Shown here: piece after piece, positions 22,350 to 36,367 of the stretch
Layout: the number at the start of each line of letters is the position of its first letter
Position numbering within the stretch: position 1 is the stretch's first letter
Assembly (NCBI GenBank): GCA_963966185.1
Contig: CAWZYM010000055.1
Span: forward strand, 170,357 to 234,356
Source: Rhabditoides inermis
Lineage: Eukaryota; Nematoda; Chromadorea; Rhabditida; Rhabditidae
Direction: 5' to 3'
Length of the DNA stretch: 64,000 nucleotides
The notes under the pieces: model-generated
Database searches by the model: none
Told to the model about the DNA's origin: nothing
Seen by the model: the letters and a program-made list of their open reading frames with translations, nothing else
Made by a program: the position numbers and the translations under genes

Positions 22350-22975
22350 GCCACTTGTCACTCCCCCGCTCCCCCACCACACACCTTAACCACCTGCCCT
22401 ACATCCAAGTTTTACCATGTTTGCCGAGGTTATATTTTCTATTACAATATTATTGATTATCTAGTTATTTTGGAACAGAGTTCCCCGAAGACTGATTTGT
22501 TTTGACCGTGCTCAGATTACACGTGACCCGATTGACCCCGTTATCACACCCCTAGCCCTGTTCCATTACCATTTCCTTTTTCGTCCTCTCTGTTACCCAG
22601 CCTCTGACATGTTGATAGGCTGCACTAATGTCCTATCCCCCCCTTCCCGCCAACACTCAACTCAATCCAGCCAGTGATGACTGTTATCGATGTAAAAAGA
22701 GGTTGTTGATTTTTCTAGGTATTATTACCGCTATATGTTTTGTTTTGTAAAGAATACTTATACCATGTGTGAGAAAAGATCATGGATAAATGTGCGTCAT
22801 TTTTCTTAGTCTCTGTTCTCTATTGATGACCGTTGCTAAGCGTTGATAATGCGCTCTCATACCTGCCCTGTGGTTATGTTGAATGCCATAATCATGTCAT
22901 CGGCACACTAAAACCTAGTAATGTTGAGTGCACTGTTGAAGTTGATTTGATTATGTATTCGCTTGTTCTGTTCAG
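22350..22975 (+). other. PPM1D-like 3' flank
   Basis: 626 bp between the PPM1D-like stop and the next plus-strand start codon. No repeat or exon is seen. The last bases, TGTTCTGTTCAG, form a 3' splice acceptor directly touching the next ATG. Confidence 0.5.
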
Positions 22976-25150
22976 ATGAGCTTGCAAAATGATGGTGCGG
23001 CGGACGTGCAGTCACCAGGATCAGCTGCTTCCGCTGCCATACCTATCACATACATCAGGTAAGAGTAAGGAGGAATGGAATGGATGATGTTATGTGTTCG
23101 CAGCCAGTGCCAGTCGAAGATGGAGACTCGTGTTTTTGTGAACCGCTGGACAATCGAACAGTTTTCTGTACAGCAGGAGCTCTGCCCCACCGGAGACAGC
23201 CTCGAGAGCGCGTGAGTGTAGACCCAAGAGTGTTGGTTGAGATGTCGAGTGCTTCAGTCCGTTCGGCTCTTCTGACGGTGAATACAAGTTCACTTTGAAA
23301 CTGTTCCCATCTGGAAAAGACGAGGAGTGCTCGGGATTCCTCTCCTTATTTCTACAGATAAACAGTGAGTGACACGGATGTCTGAAGGACAGTTACTGCA
23401 TAGGGAAGGGTATTCATTTGTCGCATACGAAGAAGAATGAATTTTCTTCTTCTTTTCCCCGCGGCGTGCGGTCGGGTCCTCATTTTGCCCCACCGCCGCC
23501 GAATGTTCGGTCATCGACAAGAATCCTTCCCGAGAAACCAGTGAGGCGGCGGGAAGTACGTGAAAGCAGCTATGGCGCGAGGAGATACTACATAATTGGC
23601 ATGGAAGCAAAGAAAGCCCAGAGGCTACACGTCAAGAATGGTACTCTAATTGTCCAAGAATGAATAAAGTATCGTCTTCCCACCACCAACCTCGTCAGCC
23701 TACCTGTCTTTCCCCGGCGTTAGCCTATGTATCTAGCATCTTAGGCACTACTGTATGCTTCATATCATTATGATTGTGTTGTCATATTCAGATATAACGA
23801 TTCCGGATAAACGATTGATTGATTGATTGATACGATGTTATGTGTGTTGTGTTGCAGAGTGTCCGCAGCCTCGCCTCCAGTTTCGTGTCAACTTTTCTAT
23901 CGAGACATTGGAGGGTTCAAAGGGCTGTGCTTTGAACAAAAATGTGGTGACGATCAACAAGGGAGGCATAGTCACTGCAAGCAAGTTCTTCTCCGCTGAA
24001 ATGCTCAAGGTGCGACCGTTACGGCAGTGTTTGTGTGTTCGTGATTGATTAAATATTCATGTTGTAAGCACATGTTTTCAGCAACGCTCAGCGCGTCTGA
24101 TTCCGAATGACGAGTTAACGATCTGCGTGAATCTGACAGTGTATGGAGAGATGAAAAGTGTGCAGCATGCGAGGGAGATGAGCATGGATGAGGAGTGGGA
24201 CGAGATGGTGGCGGCGCAGCCAGCGTGCGCCTCGTCTGCCGTGCTCTGCTCCCCCGGCACTCCTCCCACTGCACGCAGGCAAGTCGGACACGACGCCCTC
24301 TCCCTCGCCACCTCTTCTCGAAACGCCAGCACAGTCAACCTCAACCTAGTCGACAATGGTGGGTGAATGGTATGGCGGGGTATGACGAGTACGTGGCATG
24401 TTCAGAGACGTCGCTCGAGTGTCTCTTCTCTTCGGGTGAGCTGTCCGACTTCGTGATAGACTGTGGAGGGCGGGAGTTGCGAGTGCACAAGTGTATTCTC
24501 GCCGCGCGCAGCAAATACTTTGCTGCAATGTTCTCCAATGCCAAGTCGCAGGAGATGAGGGAGGGGAAGGTTCGGAGAAGAGCGAGGGCGGCAAGGTGGT
24601 ATGCGATGAATGTGTTTAGCTGTTTCTGCCGGATGTGAATGTGGACGAGTTGGAGTGTGTTCTCCGCTGGCTCTATTCTCTCCATGCGCCTGCGATGGAT
24701 GACGACAACTGGGCGCATGCTATCATGAAGCTCGCTGACCGGTCAGTTACCCCCCCCCCCCCCCATTGACTATGCATCGATTGCAGGATGTGTTGTGAGG
24801 GGCTGCGCGACCGCTGCGAGGTGTCTCTGTTGAGGGGAGTGAACGTGGCGAACGTGTCTGACCGGCTGCGTATCGCTGATTCGATGTCGGCCGCCCGCCT
24901 GCACAGGAGATGCGTGGCGTTCGTCGCCACCCACAGGGACGCCGTGTTCGAGAGCGAGGTGAGTGGGGGTTGGGAGGGGAGGTGGTGGTGGGAGGAGAGT
25001 TGTGTTGAGGGCTGGGCGGATGTGTGTGCGTGCGATCCGGTGCTGGCTGCTCGCGTCACGACGGAGGCGTGGAAGGCAGCCGACACTCCCAGGGCATCCT
25101 TCGCCCTCCTTCCCAAGAGACCCCGCACCCTCAACAACAGGTTGGAGTAG
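22976..25150 (+). CDS. SPOP-like MATH-BTB ubiquitin-ligase adaptor
   Basis: MATH-BTB proteins bind substrates through MATH and Cullin-3 through BTB. Exons: 22976-23058, 23104-23211, 23258-23364, 23858-24009, 24082-24358, 24406-24569, 24620-24741 and 24787-25150, giving 458 residues. MATH (about 35-210): [64 protein letters not shown] low-complexity insert of about 60 residues follows. BTB (about 265-380): [50 protein letters not shown], then a BACK-like helical part. The tail [14 protein letters not shown] resembles the basic SPOP C-terminus. Compared with SPOP, the MATH-BTB linker is longer. The segment 24959-24997 could be an in-frame 39-nt intron (GTGAGT..GAG), which would give 445 residues. 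Intron 3 contains a retrotransposon tail. An acceptor touches the start codon. Confidence 0.85.
23384..23831 (+). mobile_element. 3' part of RTE-like retrotransposon in MATH-BTB intron
   Basis: The segment 23418-23590 is an inverted copy of 45700-45875 (shared CCCCGCGGCGTGCGGTCGGG and CGAGAAACCAGTGAGGCGGC regions). The 3' part 23660-23831 matches 45035-45230 and 13310-13545 inverted. It ends CCGGATAAACGATTGATTGA with a GATT microsatellite tail. It fills most of intron 3. Confidence 0.75.
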
Positions 25151-27257
<2,107 letters not shown>

Positions 27258-27639
27258 CCTCAAAACTCTATGTAGATAGTTCATTCCACATAATCACATT
27301 TCGTTGCATACATCATAGAGTAGTCTCACAATTCAGTTTGAGTGCAACTCTTTTCACGTGAAACTGGGGAATGGGATTTCGGTTTTGCGAATGGGAGATG
27401 TTAGCGTGGAAGGAAATGTTCACGGTTTAACCGTTCCGTATATCGTAGAACTGTTGGAGTTGGACAACATAATGTAGCTGCGTTTGAACTCACTCATTCC
27501 GCACTTCCTTATCCAGAAAACTCCACCCACTCTACACTCAGCGCCCTCACCCCATAGACCAGTACTCGCGACTTCACGACTCAATGCCGACATAACAATA
27601 CCATTCGTCAAACATAGTAACAACTCTGCCGACTGTGAC
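27258..27639. other. Region 5' of the R-Smad, no gene found
   Basis: About 380 bp with no convincing exon. The initiating R-Smad exon should lie here or beyond the retrotransposon remnant that follows. Short frames here are not supported. Confidence 0.4.
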
Positions 27640-29290
27640 TGCTGCCTACGTGGATATCTGAGAGAAGTTATGCGGAGAAGGCGGCCACAACCGAGGAGCC
27701 ACCACCACGACGACTCTCGCAGGCTACCCTCGACATGTTCAAGCAGCGTCGGCGCCTGCTCAATCTGGGCACGTCTACCGCACGTGCTGAAGTCACCCGG
27801 CTGAATCAACAACTGCGCCGGAGCATCAAGGAAGATCTCGCCGCGCCGCGCACCACATGCGGCTATACAGAAAGAGAATTGCAAACAAGAAGGCCCTGCG
27901 AAAGATGAGACAACTCGACAAGTTATTGGCCGACTGAACACTGCGGACGGTTCGTCATCTACGGCGGATCATCACTGACTTCTACAACAACCTCTACTCT
28001 ACTGTTCGTGCCATCGCCCCGTCGTCTCTGTCAACTCGCTACCCGATCCGTTTACACTGGAGGAAGTGTGGAGCGTCCTGATCAATATGAAAATGAAAAG
28101 AAATGTCTCTTCCGGCCTCGATTACGTGTCCACAGAGATGCTACATGCTACTTCACTCACCGGACGCGCTATTCGAAATGATCGTCTCGTTGTTCAACCG
28201 CTGTTTGGAGGAAGGAGAAGTGGCGGAGGGAATGGCCGACTCGATCATCTCTCTTATCTATCTCCAAGAAGGGCGACAGTCAGGAAATCGGCCACTATTG
28301 ACCCGTGGCTGTCTCTTCTACGATCCTGAAGCTGCTCGTCGAGTGCATACTCGCACGAACACAGAAGATCCTGGAAGACCATCGACCACCGGACCAAGCG
28401 GGATTTCGCGAAGGATGCTTGTGTGCGACAGTGAGGAGAATACGACAGTGAGGAGTTCGACGACGCATGGACATCTCTGGCAGAAGACGAAATGGATGCG
28501 AGCTACATACGGCTGATGCAGGCGATATACTCTACTGGAAAGACGCGAGTGGCATTACGACATACGAAAGATGACATCTCTATCGGAAAAGGAGCTCGGC
28601 AAGACGGCAAGGCTGTCCCCTCTCACCTTACATCTTCAACAGCGTTCTCGCGATGGTATGTGGATGACGTGGCTGTCTTCGCGAAATCTGCACCGGCGGC
28701 AGAAAGAATGCTCAAGGACATTGCCGAGGAAAGCAAGAAGTACGGACTGGAGGTGAACAGGAAGAAGACGATGGTGATGACGAACGCACACGAGACGAGA
28801 TCACCCTCAACGGAACGAGGATTGAATACGTGGACGAGTTCAACTACCTCGGGAGGTTACTGAGCTGTCAGAAGAACGACGTGGACGAAATCACGGAAGA
28901 TGGAGCGCCAGATGCTGGGAGTCACCCTACGCGACCGGATCCGAATCAGCTCGGCAGATGACTCGGCTACGAGACGTTCTGCAAGAAGTACGACACCGAA
29001 AATGAAGTTCACCGAACGACTCTATAATGCAGACGGTCATCGGTGAGCAAAGGCTACAGTCAACTGGACCCCCAAGAAGACTGGACGACCTGGACGACCG
29101 CACAAGGAGTGGGAGGACAACTTCGTAGATGCCTTCGATCTACCGAGGACACATGCTCGCAAAGAATGGAGACTGACAGTGATCAACGACCGCCGAAAAT
29201 GGAACGATCTCATTTCCCAGCGCTAACCAAACCATCTCTCATGCGTGCAATATGTACATGAATAAGCGATTCTGGATTAGTATTGTTTAT
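27640..29290 (+). mobile_element. Decayed RTE-like LINE, reverse transcriptase remnant
   Basis: Frames shift repeatedly, but a reverse-transcriptase path can be followed: TLDMFKQRRRLLNLG near 27730, GLDYVSTEMLHAT (28120), RCLEEGEVAEGMADSIISLI (28200), AYIRLMQ-type helix SYIRLMQAIYSTGKTRV (28500), the catalytic YVDDVAVFAKSAP (28660), GLEVNRKKTMVMT (28745) and FNYLGRLLS (28845). These are RTE-clade hallmarks. The 5' endonuclease part is missing. Several stops and frameshifts make it inactive. Confidence 0.8.
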
Positions 29291-29330
29291 AGAATCAATC
29301 TATAACTGTGTTAAGACATGTATAACTTAA

Positions 29331-29890
29331 AGGTAGTGTACCCTCTGAATCTGGGTGTATGCGTAGATATAACATGTCATTGTTTACGATTCAATGAGTA
29401 TATTATGATAATGCAAATATACATTCTGAAATTAATTAGTTTTAAAAAATCATTTGAAAATTGGAGTGAGATATCGTAGAATCTAATAACTTTTAATCAG
29501 CTCGGGGGTGTGTGCACAACTTGCACGAAGTTACACAATTTGACCACACTATCGGCTGTTTCATTAAAGACAATTTATTTCCATGTGTTTATATTGTTTC
29601 TTATGTCATTCTTATTTTGGATAACATTTTAATATGTGTTTCTTTTACGAATTTGGCGGGAACAGCTGATAGAAAAATGATCTGCTAAACGCAGTAAGTT
29701 CTGTTAAAAATAATAATTCATATCGTCGCGTAAATATGCGTATCATGTTGGATTTAAATAGTTTTTTGGTAAATTTTAATTTCATTCTTTTCATCACAAA
29801 CAACCACAAACGGCATGAAAATGTTTCTAAAAGGCATTGATAACACATTCGTGATAATTTTTAATATGGGATTCAGAGGGTACACTAACT
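29331..29890. mobile_element. TTAA-type inverted-repeat element T1
   Basis: Ends are AGGTAGTGTACCCTCTGAAT at 29331-29350 and its near-perfect inverse at 29870-29890. TTAA (29327-29330) on the left faces TTGA on the right. The ends match the element at 35170-35477. There is no coding capacity. This fits a piggyBac-type MITE, 560 bp long. Confidence 0.65.
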
Positions 29891-30159
29891 TTGAATAACT
29901 GAATTTCATACAAGTTGAAATTTTAATGAAATTTCAAACTTTCATGAAATTGATTTTTTAACTTATCAGTTATCTTTCAAATACCATTAGATAATGTTTA
30001 GAAATGATTAAAATGAAAAATATAAATAATGACTGGGAAGGTTGTAGTGAGCAAAAATGTGGAGTCTCGATTTGGATTCATAGACGAAAAAATATTTGAC
30101 TTTTATTCTTCAAAATCACAAAAAATTGTCGCGACAGTTTGGATGTGAATATCTCCCCC

Positions 30160-30203
30160 TCTCTCTTTTTCCATCTCTCTCTTTTCCTTTCTCTCTCTCT
30201 CTC

Positions 30204-30237
<34 letters not shown>

Positions 30238-30240
30238 GCT
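30160..30240. repeat. CT-rich microsatellite
   Basis: A run of CTCTCT with occasional TTTTCC, followed at 30566-30596 by a GA run and at 30751-30790 by a long CA/GT run. Open frames across them are artefacts. Confidence 0.9.
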
Positions 30241-30747
30241 TTTATAACGGTGGCGCGACTGTGAATGTGCTAGTAGATCAAAGGGCGGTGAGTGGTTGGG
30301 GCGACTCATAAATGATGCGTGAAGCAACATCTGGTATGGAATGGAGAGGGGAGACGAATGGATGAATGGATGAATGGATGTACGGATTGATAGATGGTTG
30401 GGAGACACAGAGAATGAACACATATGTAATAATTTTTCCAAGTTTCAAACTCACCTTGTTTCCATTTCAAATGTCGCGAAATATTGGAAAATCCGTCGAA
30501 TTTCATTGAAGAAAATATGATTGTAGCTTGAAATTGATTTCTCTGATTACAGTTCCGGAAATGCGAATGAGAGAGAGAGAGAGAGAGAGAGAGAGTAGGG
30601 GTGATCTTATCAGCAGACAGTCAATCAATAAGCGGCGATGCTGGGGAAATTGAAAGACACACACACGCACGCACAGTGCTATGTATTTGTGTGGGTGAGT
30701 GTGATGAGAGTGGGGGCGGGCGGAATCGGGAGGCGGCAGGCACCCGA

Positions 30748-30750
<3 letters not shown>

Positions 30751-30790
<40 letters not shown>
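30751..30790. repeat. (CA)n microsatellite
   Basis: About 20 uninterrupted CA units. Confidence 0.95.
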
Positions 30791-30792
<2 letters not shown>

Positions 30793-31059
30793 ACACGGTG
30801 AGTTACGAGCGCGCGTCACATACCCATATACAAACAAGATTCCATTCGAATTTCAGGCCTACAACGATCAGGAATTAGGAAATAGAGTTGAGGGAAAAGA
30901 TGATGACGTTTATTTCACGAAACGATGTTATGCGTGCATTTTTTCGCTTCGTATTTCGAACTTCGCTCTTCGCATTTGATTATGAGAAAATGCGAAATGT
31001 GTGAGTGAGACGAGGTTGCATACTGTAGAGACCGCCTTCCGGCAAATGTGCGTTGATTC

Positions 31060-31160
31060 TGGTGGACGCCGGGGCGCACCCCCAGTGGATAGAACATGTG
31101 CGTCTCTCCATTTGACGGTCACTGATTCGATCCCCCTCGGAGTCAACCGTTCTATTAAAA
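31060..31160 (+). mobile_element. tRNA-derived SINE fragment
   Basis: CCAGTGGATAGA followed about 45 bp later by GATTCGATCCCC is the spacing of Pol III A and B boxes. It resembles the head of the SINE at 57651-58018. No acceptor stem could be folded, so it is not a tRNA gene. Confidence 0.45.
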
Positions 31161-31544
31161 TTCACCCAGCCCCTGTGATCCACTTTCATGGTAGCCAGAA
31201 GGCGTCAGAGCACCATCTATAGACTCAAGAACGGAATTCAAGACGTCCGACGCCACCCAACCCAACTTCCTCTGTTGACATTTAGCGTAATCCAAGAACC
31301 TCATCCCCATCTTGTTCTCGACCAGGAGGACCCCGGATTCAACCGGCTAAACAGAAACAAACGTGTAGCTATATGGTGGCCCCTATGGTGGCCCAGTCAT
31401 GCCCGGCTGTATGGGGACTATGGGGACATCCGCCGGAGCAGATGTGCTAGACCCTAGACCCAAGAGCAACTCCCACCCAGTATAACCACTAACTCTACTG
31501 CTACCGTATAATGGCGACAATAATAATATTTATCTATTTGCGAG

Positions 31545-32425
31545 TTATACACAAATATTTTCTATTCCACCCCTTTCCATCACATGCATGATATCCCACT
31601 CCCACCCGCACTCACTCACATACTTGTGCAGTGCGTCTTTCCGCCGCTGCAAAGTCTTGACATTCTCGCTCATCCACTCGCACCCTCTTTTCCTGCGGAA
31701 TGTTTTGGGCGGGATCCACTTCTGCATACCCGCTTTAACCACATCCACAAACTTCCTCCACATCTCATCAATCGACAGGCTCCTATCCTCTAGCCACTCA
31801 CATCGCACTTCTTTTCCAAGAAACTCAATCAGACCCGTCCAATTTGCCTTCTTGAAATCGTAGCCTTTCGCTGGCTTCTCCTTTCGATTCTCATATCGAA
31901 TGCATGTGTCAACCATGATGGGCTCATGTTCTTTCTCGACAGGAGCAAGATGCTTCACTCCAGCTACCCTCACTCGCCGGCTCACCATCATAATATCAAT
32001 CAATCGGTTTCGATGAGTCACATGTGAAACGACTTGTTGCATCGAGTGTTCAGCGCACACCTCCTTGAGGTTCGCAGACTCACTACCGTTCCAACACACA
32101 TTCATATCTCCTCCGATAATCACATCCATCGATTTATCTCTCTGAGATAACCACGAGTCCAGCTCATCCACAAACTCCTTAATCTTAGCTGCCGACATAG
32201 CTTTAGTCGGGCTACGGTAGACCGAGGCCACCACGAACTGACTCCTTTTCTCTCCCCTGCATTTCACCGCCACCAATTCCAAAGAAGTCTCTTCCCTCAC
32301 CAACGAAGGTCGCAACGCGCTGTTCACATACAGTGCCACTCCCCCTCCTCCCGCTGTCCGGTCTTTCCGAAACAGTTCATATCCGGCCATGCCGCCATGC
32401 CCTTCCCCGTAGACTGCTCCGTACA
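31545..32425 (-). mobile_element. LINE endonuclease fragment (APE type)
   Basis: An open frame of 300 codons contains non-LTR endonuclease blocks: YELFRKDRTAGGGGVALYVN, VVASVYRSP, DVIIGGDMNVCWN, and THRNRLIDIMMVSRRVRV with the Asp of the active site. It ends without a reverse transcriptase. Its 5' end abuts another LINE in the opposite direction near 32430. The long intact frame suggests a fairly young fragment. Confidence 0.8.
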
Positions 32426-32429
32426 GGTG

Positions 32430-35400
32430 GGTTTTACAGTTTCTCATGTTTCGCAGACCTTTTTTCTTCCCTCTCTAAGTGATGTTCCATTGTCTATATT
32501 TTTGTTGCTAAATGCGCGCTCCGCTAGGAATAAGCTGTATGATCTTGATAATTTGCTGAACCGCATCAAACCCTTGATTTGTGGGATTACTGAGTCTTGG
32601 TGCAATAGTTGTGATAACATGAATAGTCTGTGTATGAATGGCCGCTACACGATGTATCGATCTGATCGCGCCTCACATGCCGGCGGCGTTCTTTTGCTTT
32701 GTGACTCTTCTCTCTCTGTAAAACTTATAGCAACCAAATCCATAAATGGTCTTTGTGAATTTGTATGTGTGGATATTCTCGCGTCTAAACATTTCCGTAT
32801 TCAAAAACCTTTACGATTAATCACTGTTTACCGTACTCCCGGGAAAACTTCGCAAATCAAATCTACCGGCGCTATTCTTATATCCGAACTTGAAAACCTT
32901 TTGCTACCTGATAGTCATTTCCATATCATACAGGGAGATTTCAATGCGCCCTCGGCGGACTGGAATTCATTCCAGGCCGCCGAGGCATTTGATCGCTCTC
33001 TGGTAGCCTTTGCCTCACTCCACTCACTATGTCAGCTGGTACGCCATGCTACTATGGTGAGGCGAGTCGGGCAAAGGGCTCATACTCTCGATATCGTACT
33101 CACCGATTCCATATCGCTTTTTCAAAATGTCAGTGTGCTGCCGCGTTTCTCTGTCTGTGATCATTTACCAGTTGAGTTTCGGTTGCGACTCGAAGTGAGT
33201 GAGGCAGTGAGAGAGACGCCCCGCCTGGCATATCGGAGAGCGAAATGGGATGAGATAAACAAGGCAATTGCGTGCACTGACTGGACATCTGATTTCATTG
33301 GTAGAACAGGCTACACTTCTTTTTACCGAACAGGCTACACTTCTTTTTACCGAGCGAATGAAACTTCTTATTACTAACTTCATCCCTCTCCTTCCCCCGC
33401 GTAGAGCAACTAACCCGCCAAAACATGTCGAAAAATTAAGAAAACAAGCATTGCGATATTCGATCCTACATCCCGAGTCTAGAAAATCTGATAAAGCTCA
33501 GCGCAAATTACGCAAAGCGATATTTTCATGGCATTGTAAGAGGGAAGCGCGGCTGATCGCGGGAGGGAACAAGCGGGCGCTCTTTCGAGATGTGCGCGCT
33601 AGGCTCTTCCCCGCGGATGGCATCGCGTCTCTCTCTCGAAATGGTGTTTTGGTGCATGAGTCACGGGAGAAGGCGGAGCTTTTCGGTGAGCATTTTGATG
33701 CGATATTCTCGCCTCAGGGTGCCCCTCCGACAGGTGCCGTGCTCCCGCAACACACACATCAACTCACGTCCATTCAAATTTCAAATATCCTGAAATACAT
33801 AAAACCATTCAACGATTAGCATCAAAAACTAATACCAGTCCCGATGGCATCACTCACACTTTTCTGAAGAACACGGTAGATACTATTAGTGTCCCACTTT
33901 CGATTCTTTTTTCAATGTCCACATCGGTCTGCGCAGTCCCCCGAATCTGGAGACTGGTGTATATCAAGCCATTGTTCAAAAAGGGATCTCGTGATAACAT
34001 CTCCAATTACCGCCCTATTAGTCTTACCAGCAGTGTTGCCAGAGTCCTTGAGCGCATTTTTGTTAAACAATTGACTTCATTCCTCGAATCAAATAACCTT
34101 ATCTCATCTAAGCAGTTTGGTTTTCGCAAGAATCGTTCGACAGGCGCTCAACTCATTCAGTGCTATAGTCATTGGTTGAAACATGTTTCTAACGGTTTTG
34201 TGATTGATTGCATATACATCAATTTTAAGAAAGCATTCGACACTATAAACCATTCTCTTTTGTTTAATAAGTTGCATTCGCTCGGTGTAAGAGGAAATGT
34301 ATTGGGGTGGATTCGTAGCTTCCTGTCCGGCCGTTGCCAACAGGTGATGGTTGGAGAGGAACTTTCCGCACCAAGACTCGTCAATTGCGGCGTACCGTAA
34401 GGGTCGTGCCTGGGCCCAATATTGTTCAATGTGTATATCAATGACATCATAGCGCATTTGCCTGATTATGTTTCGTGTGAGTTATATGCAGATGATTGAA
34501 AGTTTCTTTCGCATTTGATAAAGACGATCTTTCTGCCAAATCCAAGTTTCAATGTGCCATTGACACAGTTACTGATTGGTCTCATCAATGGGGATTACAA
34601 ATTTTCACTGAAAAGACACAAATTTTGCACATTGGTCGCCGAAATCCCCGATTTGAGTATACAGCAGGCGGCACCACTCTCGCACCTGCTAACTCAGTCC
34701 GGGATTTGGGCATAACAATGAGCACTTCTCTGGTATTTGACTCTCACTATGACCTCATCATTCAAAATACGCTCAACTGAATCAATGATTTCCTGAGGGT
34801 TTATCAAACGAGAAATTTACATGTCTTGGTTGTTGCCTACACCACTTATTTCCGATGTAAATTGGAGTACTGCACTGAGCTGTGGAACCCTCAGGATGTG
34901 GGATCGGTGAATGCGATAGAATCTGTGCAGCGATACTATACGCGCCGAATATGTCGCCGCGCTGGTTTGTTCTCACTCACCTATCCCCAACGATTACAAC
35001 TTCTCGGCTTACAAACATTAGAGCAACGGCTCATTCTGAATGATGTGGCATACATGCATAAAGTGACCACAAACTACCTTGACTATCATGGTCTTTTCAA
35101 CTTTGTACCAATTCGTTCTCGCACTTCTCATGGGTGGCGCGTGGTTCCGTGTTTTGATACAGCCCTTAAAGGGAGTGTACACTCTGAATTCCGAAGTTGA
35201 GTTAGCACCGGGATGTGAAAATCTGTTGAAAACGACTCAGTTTTGTCAATACAAATATTTTCTGAAAATGCCTGCAAATGGATGAAAATTGAGCGCAAAA
35301 TGTGTCAAAATGCAGAAATTGGTGCCAATTGGTGCCAAGTTTCAATGTTCAACAGAATTTTTCATCGACTTTTAGGTATCTTCGACACATAGTTGTATTG

Positions 35401-35750
35401 ACAAAAGTGCATCATTTTTCTCATATTTTCACATCCCAGTGCTAACTTAATTTCGAAATTCAGAGTGTACACTCCCTTTAAGAGCAGTGCATTTTTCAAC
35501 AGGATTTATAGGCTTTGGAACTCACTCCCCCCTTCCATAGTAATGTCTGCAAAACATGAAACTGTGAAATCCTTCCTAGAAAGTAATCCCCATTTGTTGC
35601 CAGTTTCGAAGATTCGTAGACTGTAGTCAACTTTCGATGCTTTCTGTATCATTTTACACTCTTTTTTTCTCTCATACCGTATGCCATTGCTCATTTTGCT
35701 GTATTGAACTGTTTCTCCAAATGTACACGGTAATAAACTTATTATTATCA
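32430..35750 (+). mobile_element. CR1/jockey-like LINE with endonuclease and reverse transcriptase, decayed
   Basis: Endonuclease (32500-33250): LLNARSARNKLYDLDNLLN, GITESW, GGVLLLC, ITVYRTPGK, IIQGDFNAPSADW, TLDIVLTDS, CDHLPVEF. Reverse transcriptase (33800-34800): SNYRPISLTSS, QFGFRKNRSTG, KKAFDTINHSLL, LGPILFNVYINDI, and the catalytic YADD. C-terminal part to 35625: LEYCTELWNP, VVPCFDTALK, LWNSLPPS. Lesions include a TAA at 34398-34400, a TGA directly after YADD at 34497-34499, frameshifts near 33300 and 33815, and a 24-bp tandem duplication at 33307-33354. A TTAA element is inserted at 35170-35477. The 3' end has a short TTATTATTAT tail. It is inactive. Confidence 0.85.
35170..35477. mobile_element. 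TTAA-flanked MITE T2, inserted in a LINE
   Basis: Perfect TTAA duplications flank it (35166-35169 and 35478-35481). Terminal repeats of about 50 bp begin AGGGAGTGTACACTCTGAAT and are nearly perfect. On either side the LINE protein continues in frame across one TTAA (FDTALK then SSAFFNRIYRLWN), so the insertion is precise. A TTAA target and non-coding interior of 308 bp fit a piggyBac-type MITE. Confidence 0.9.
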
Positions 35751-36159
35751 CACACAAGAGGGGATGCTGGGGGACCGGTGTGCACGCACACCTGAATCAC
35801 TCATTCAGCAGAGCCACCTCTCCTCACACAGAGAACAGACACGACCATCTCGCATCCGCGCTTCCTGATCGATACGGGCACGGGCTCCCCAGTATATGCA
35901 ACAGAACACATTCATTTCATATACATATGTCTGTTGTATTGTTCCATACGCATTTGTATCTGTTTTACTATTCTTTGATTTGATTTAAATCAAAATACAC
36001 CACTTATTACAGCCACATATTTTGTCCCCATATGTTTCCTGAATACGCAATGATAAACAATTAAATTAAATTAAATTATGACACGAGGGTGCCGAGTGGG
36101 AGTCGGTGAGTATCGCCTAGAACAGGGAGTGCATGCGGGAGTGAGTGTGTGTTGCCTGC

Positions 36160-36339
36160 CTTGCGAGTGTCGGTGAAGCGGGTCTCTCCAGCCTCGGCTC
36201 CGGCGATGATTCCGGCCTTGAACACGAGGGAATCCGTCAGGGTGGACTGCCCTGGATCGACGTGGGCGATGACGGACATGTTACGGATGTTCTTCTTGCG
36301 ATCCATAGGGCCACGGATCTCATCGACAGTGAAGTTCAC
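36160..36339 (-). pseudogene. Elongation factor 2 exon fragment
   Basis: A 60-residue match to the EF-2 N-terminus: [60 protein letters not shown]. It begins exactly after an acceptor (TTTTTGTAG) and ends at AAG followed by GCAGGC, which may be a GC donor. The G1 loop reads VDPGQST instead of the family's VDHGKST, so the GTP-binding Lys is lost. No other EF-2 exon is found before the LINE at 35750. Splice sites on one or both sides argue for a copied piece of genomic DNA, not a processed mRNA copy. Confidence 0.85.
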
Positions 36340-36367
36340 CTACAAAAAATACAAGTTACAAAATATA

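Noticed and set aside
30103..30801. Minus and plus frames in 30103-30801
   Set aside because: They run through CT, GA and CA microsatellites.
36160..36339. Working EF-2 gene
   Set aside because: Only one exon is present, the P-loop Lys is lost, and LINEs lie on both sides.
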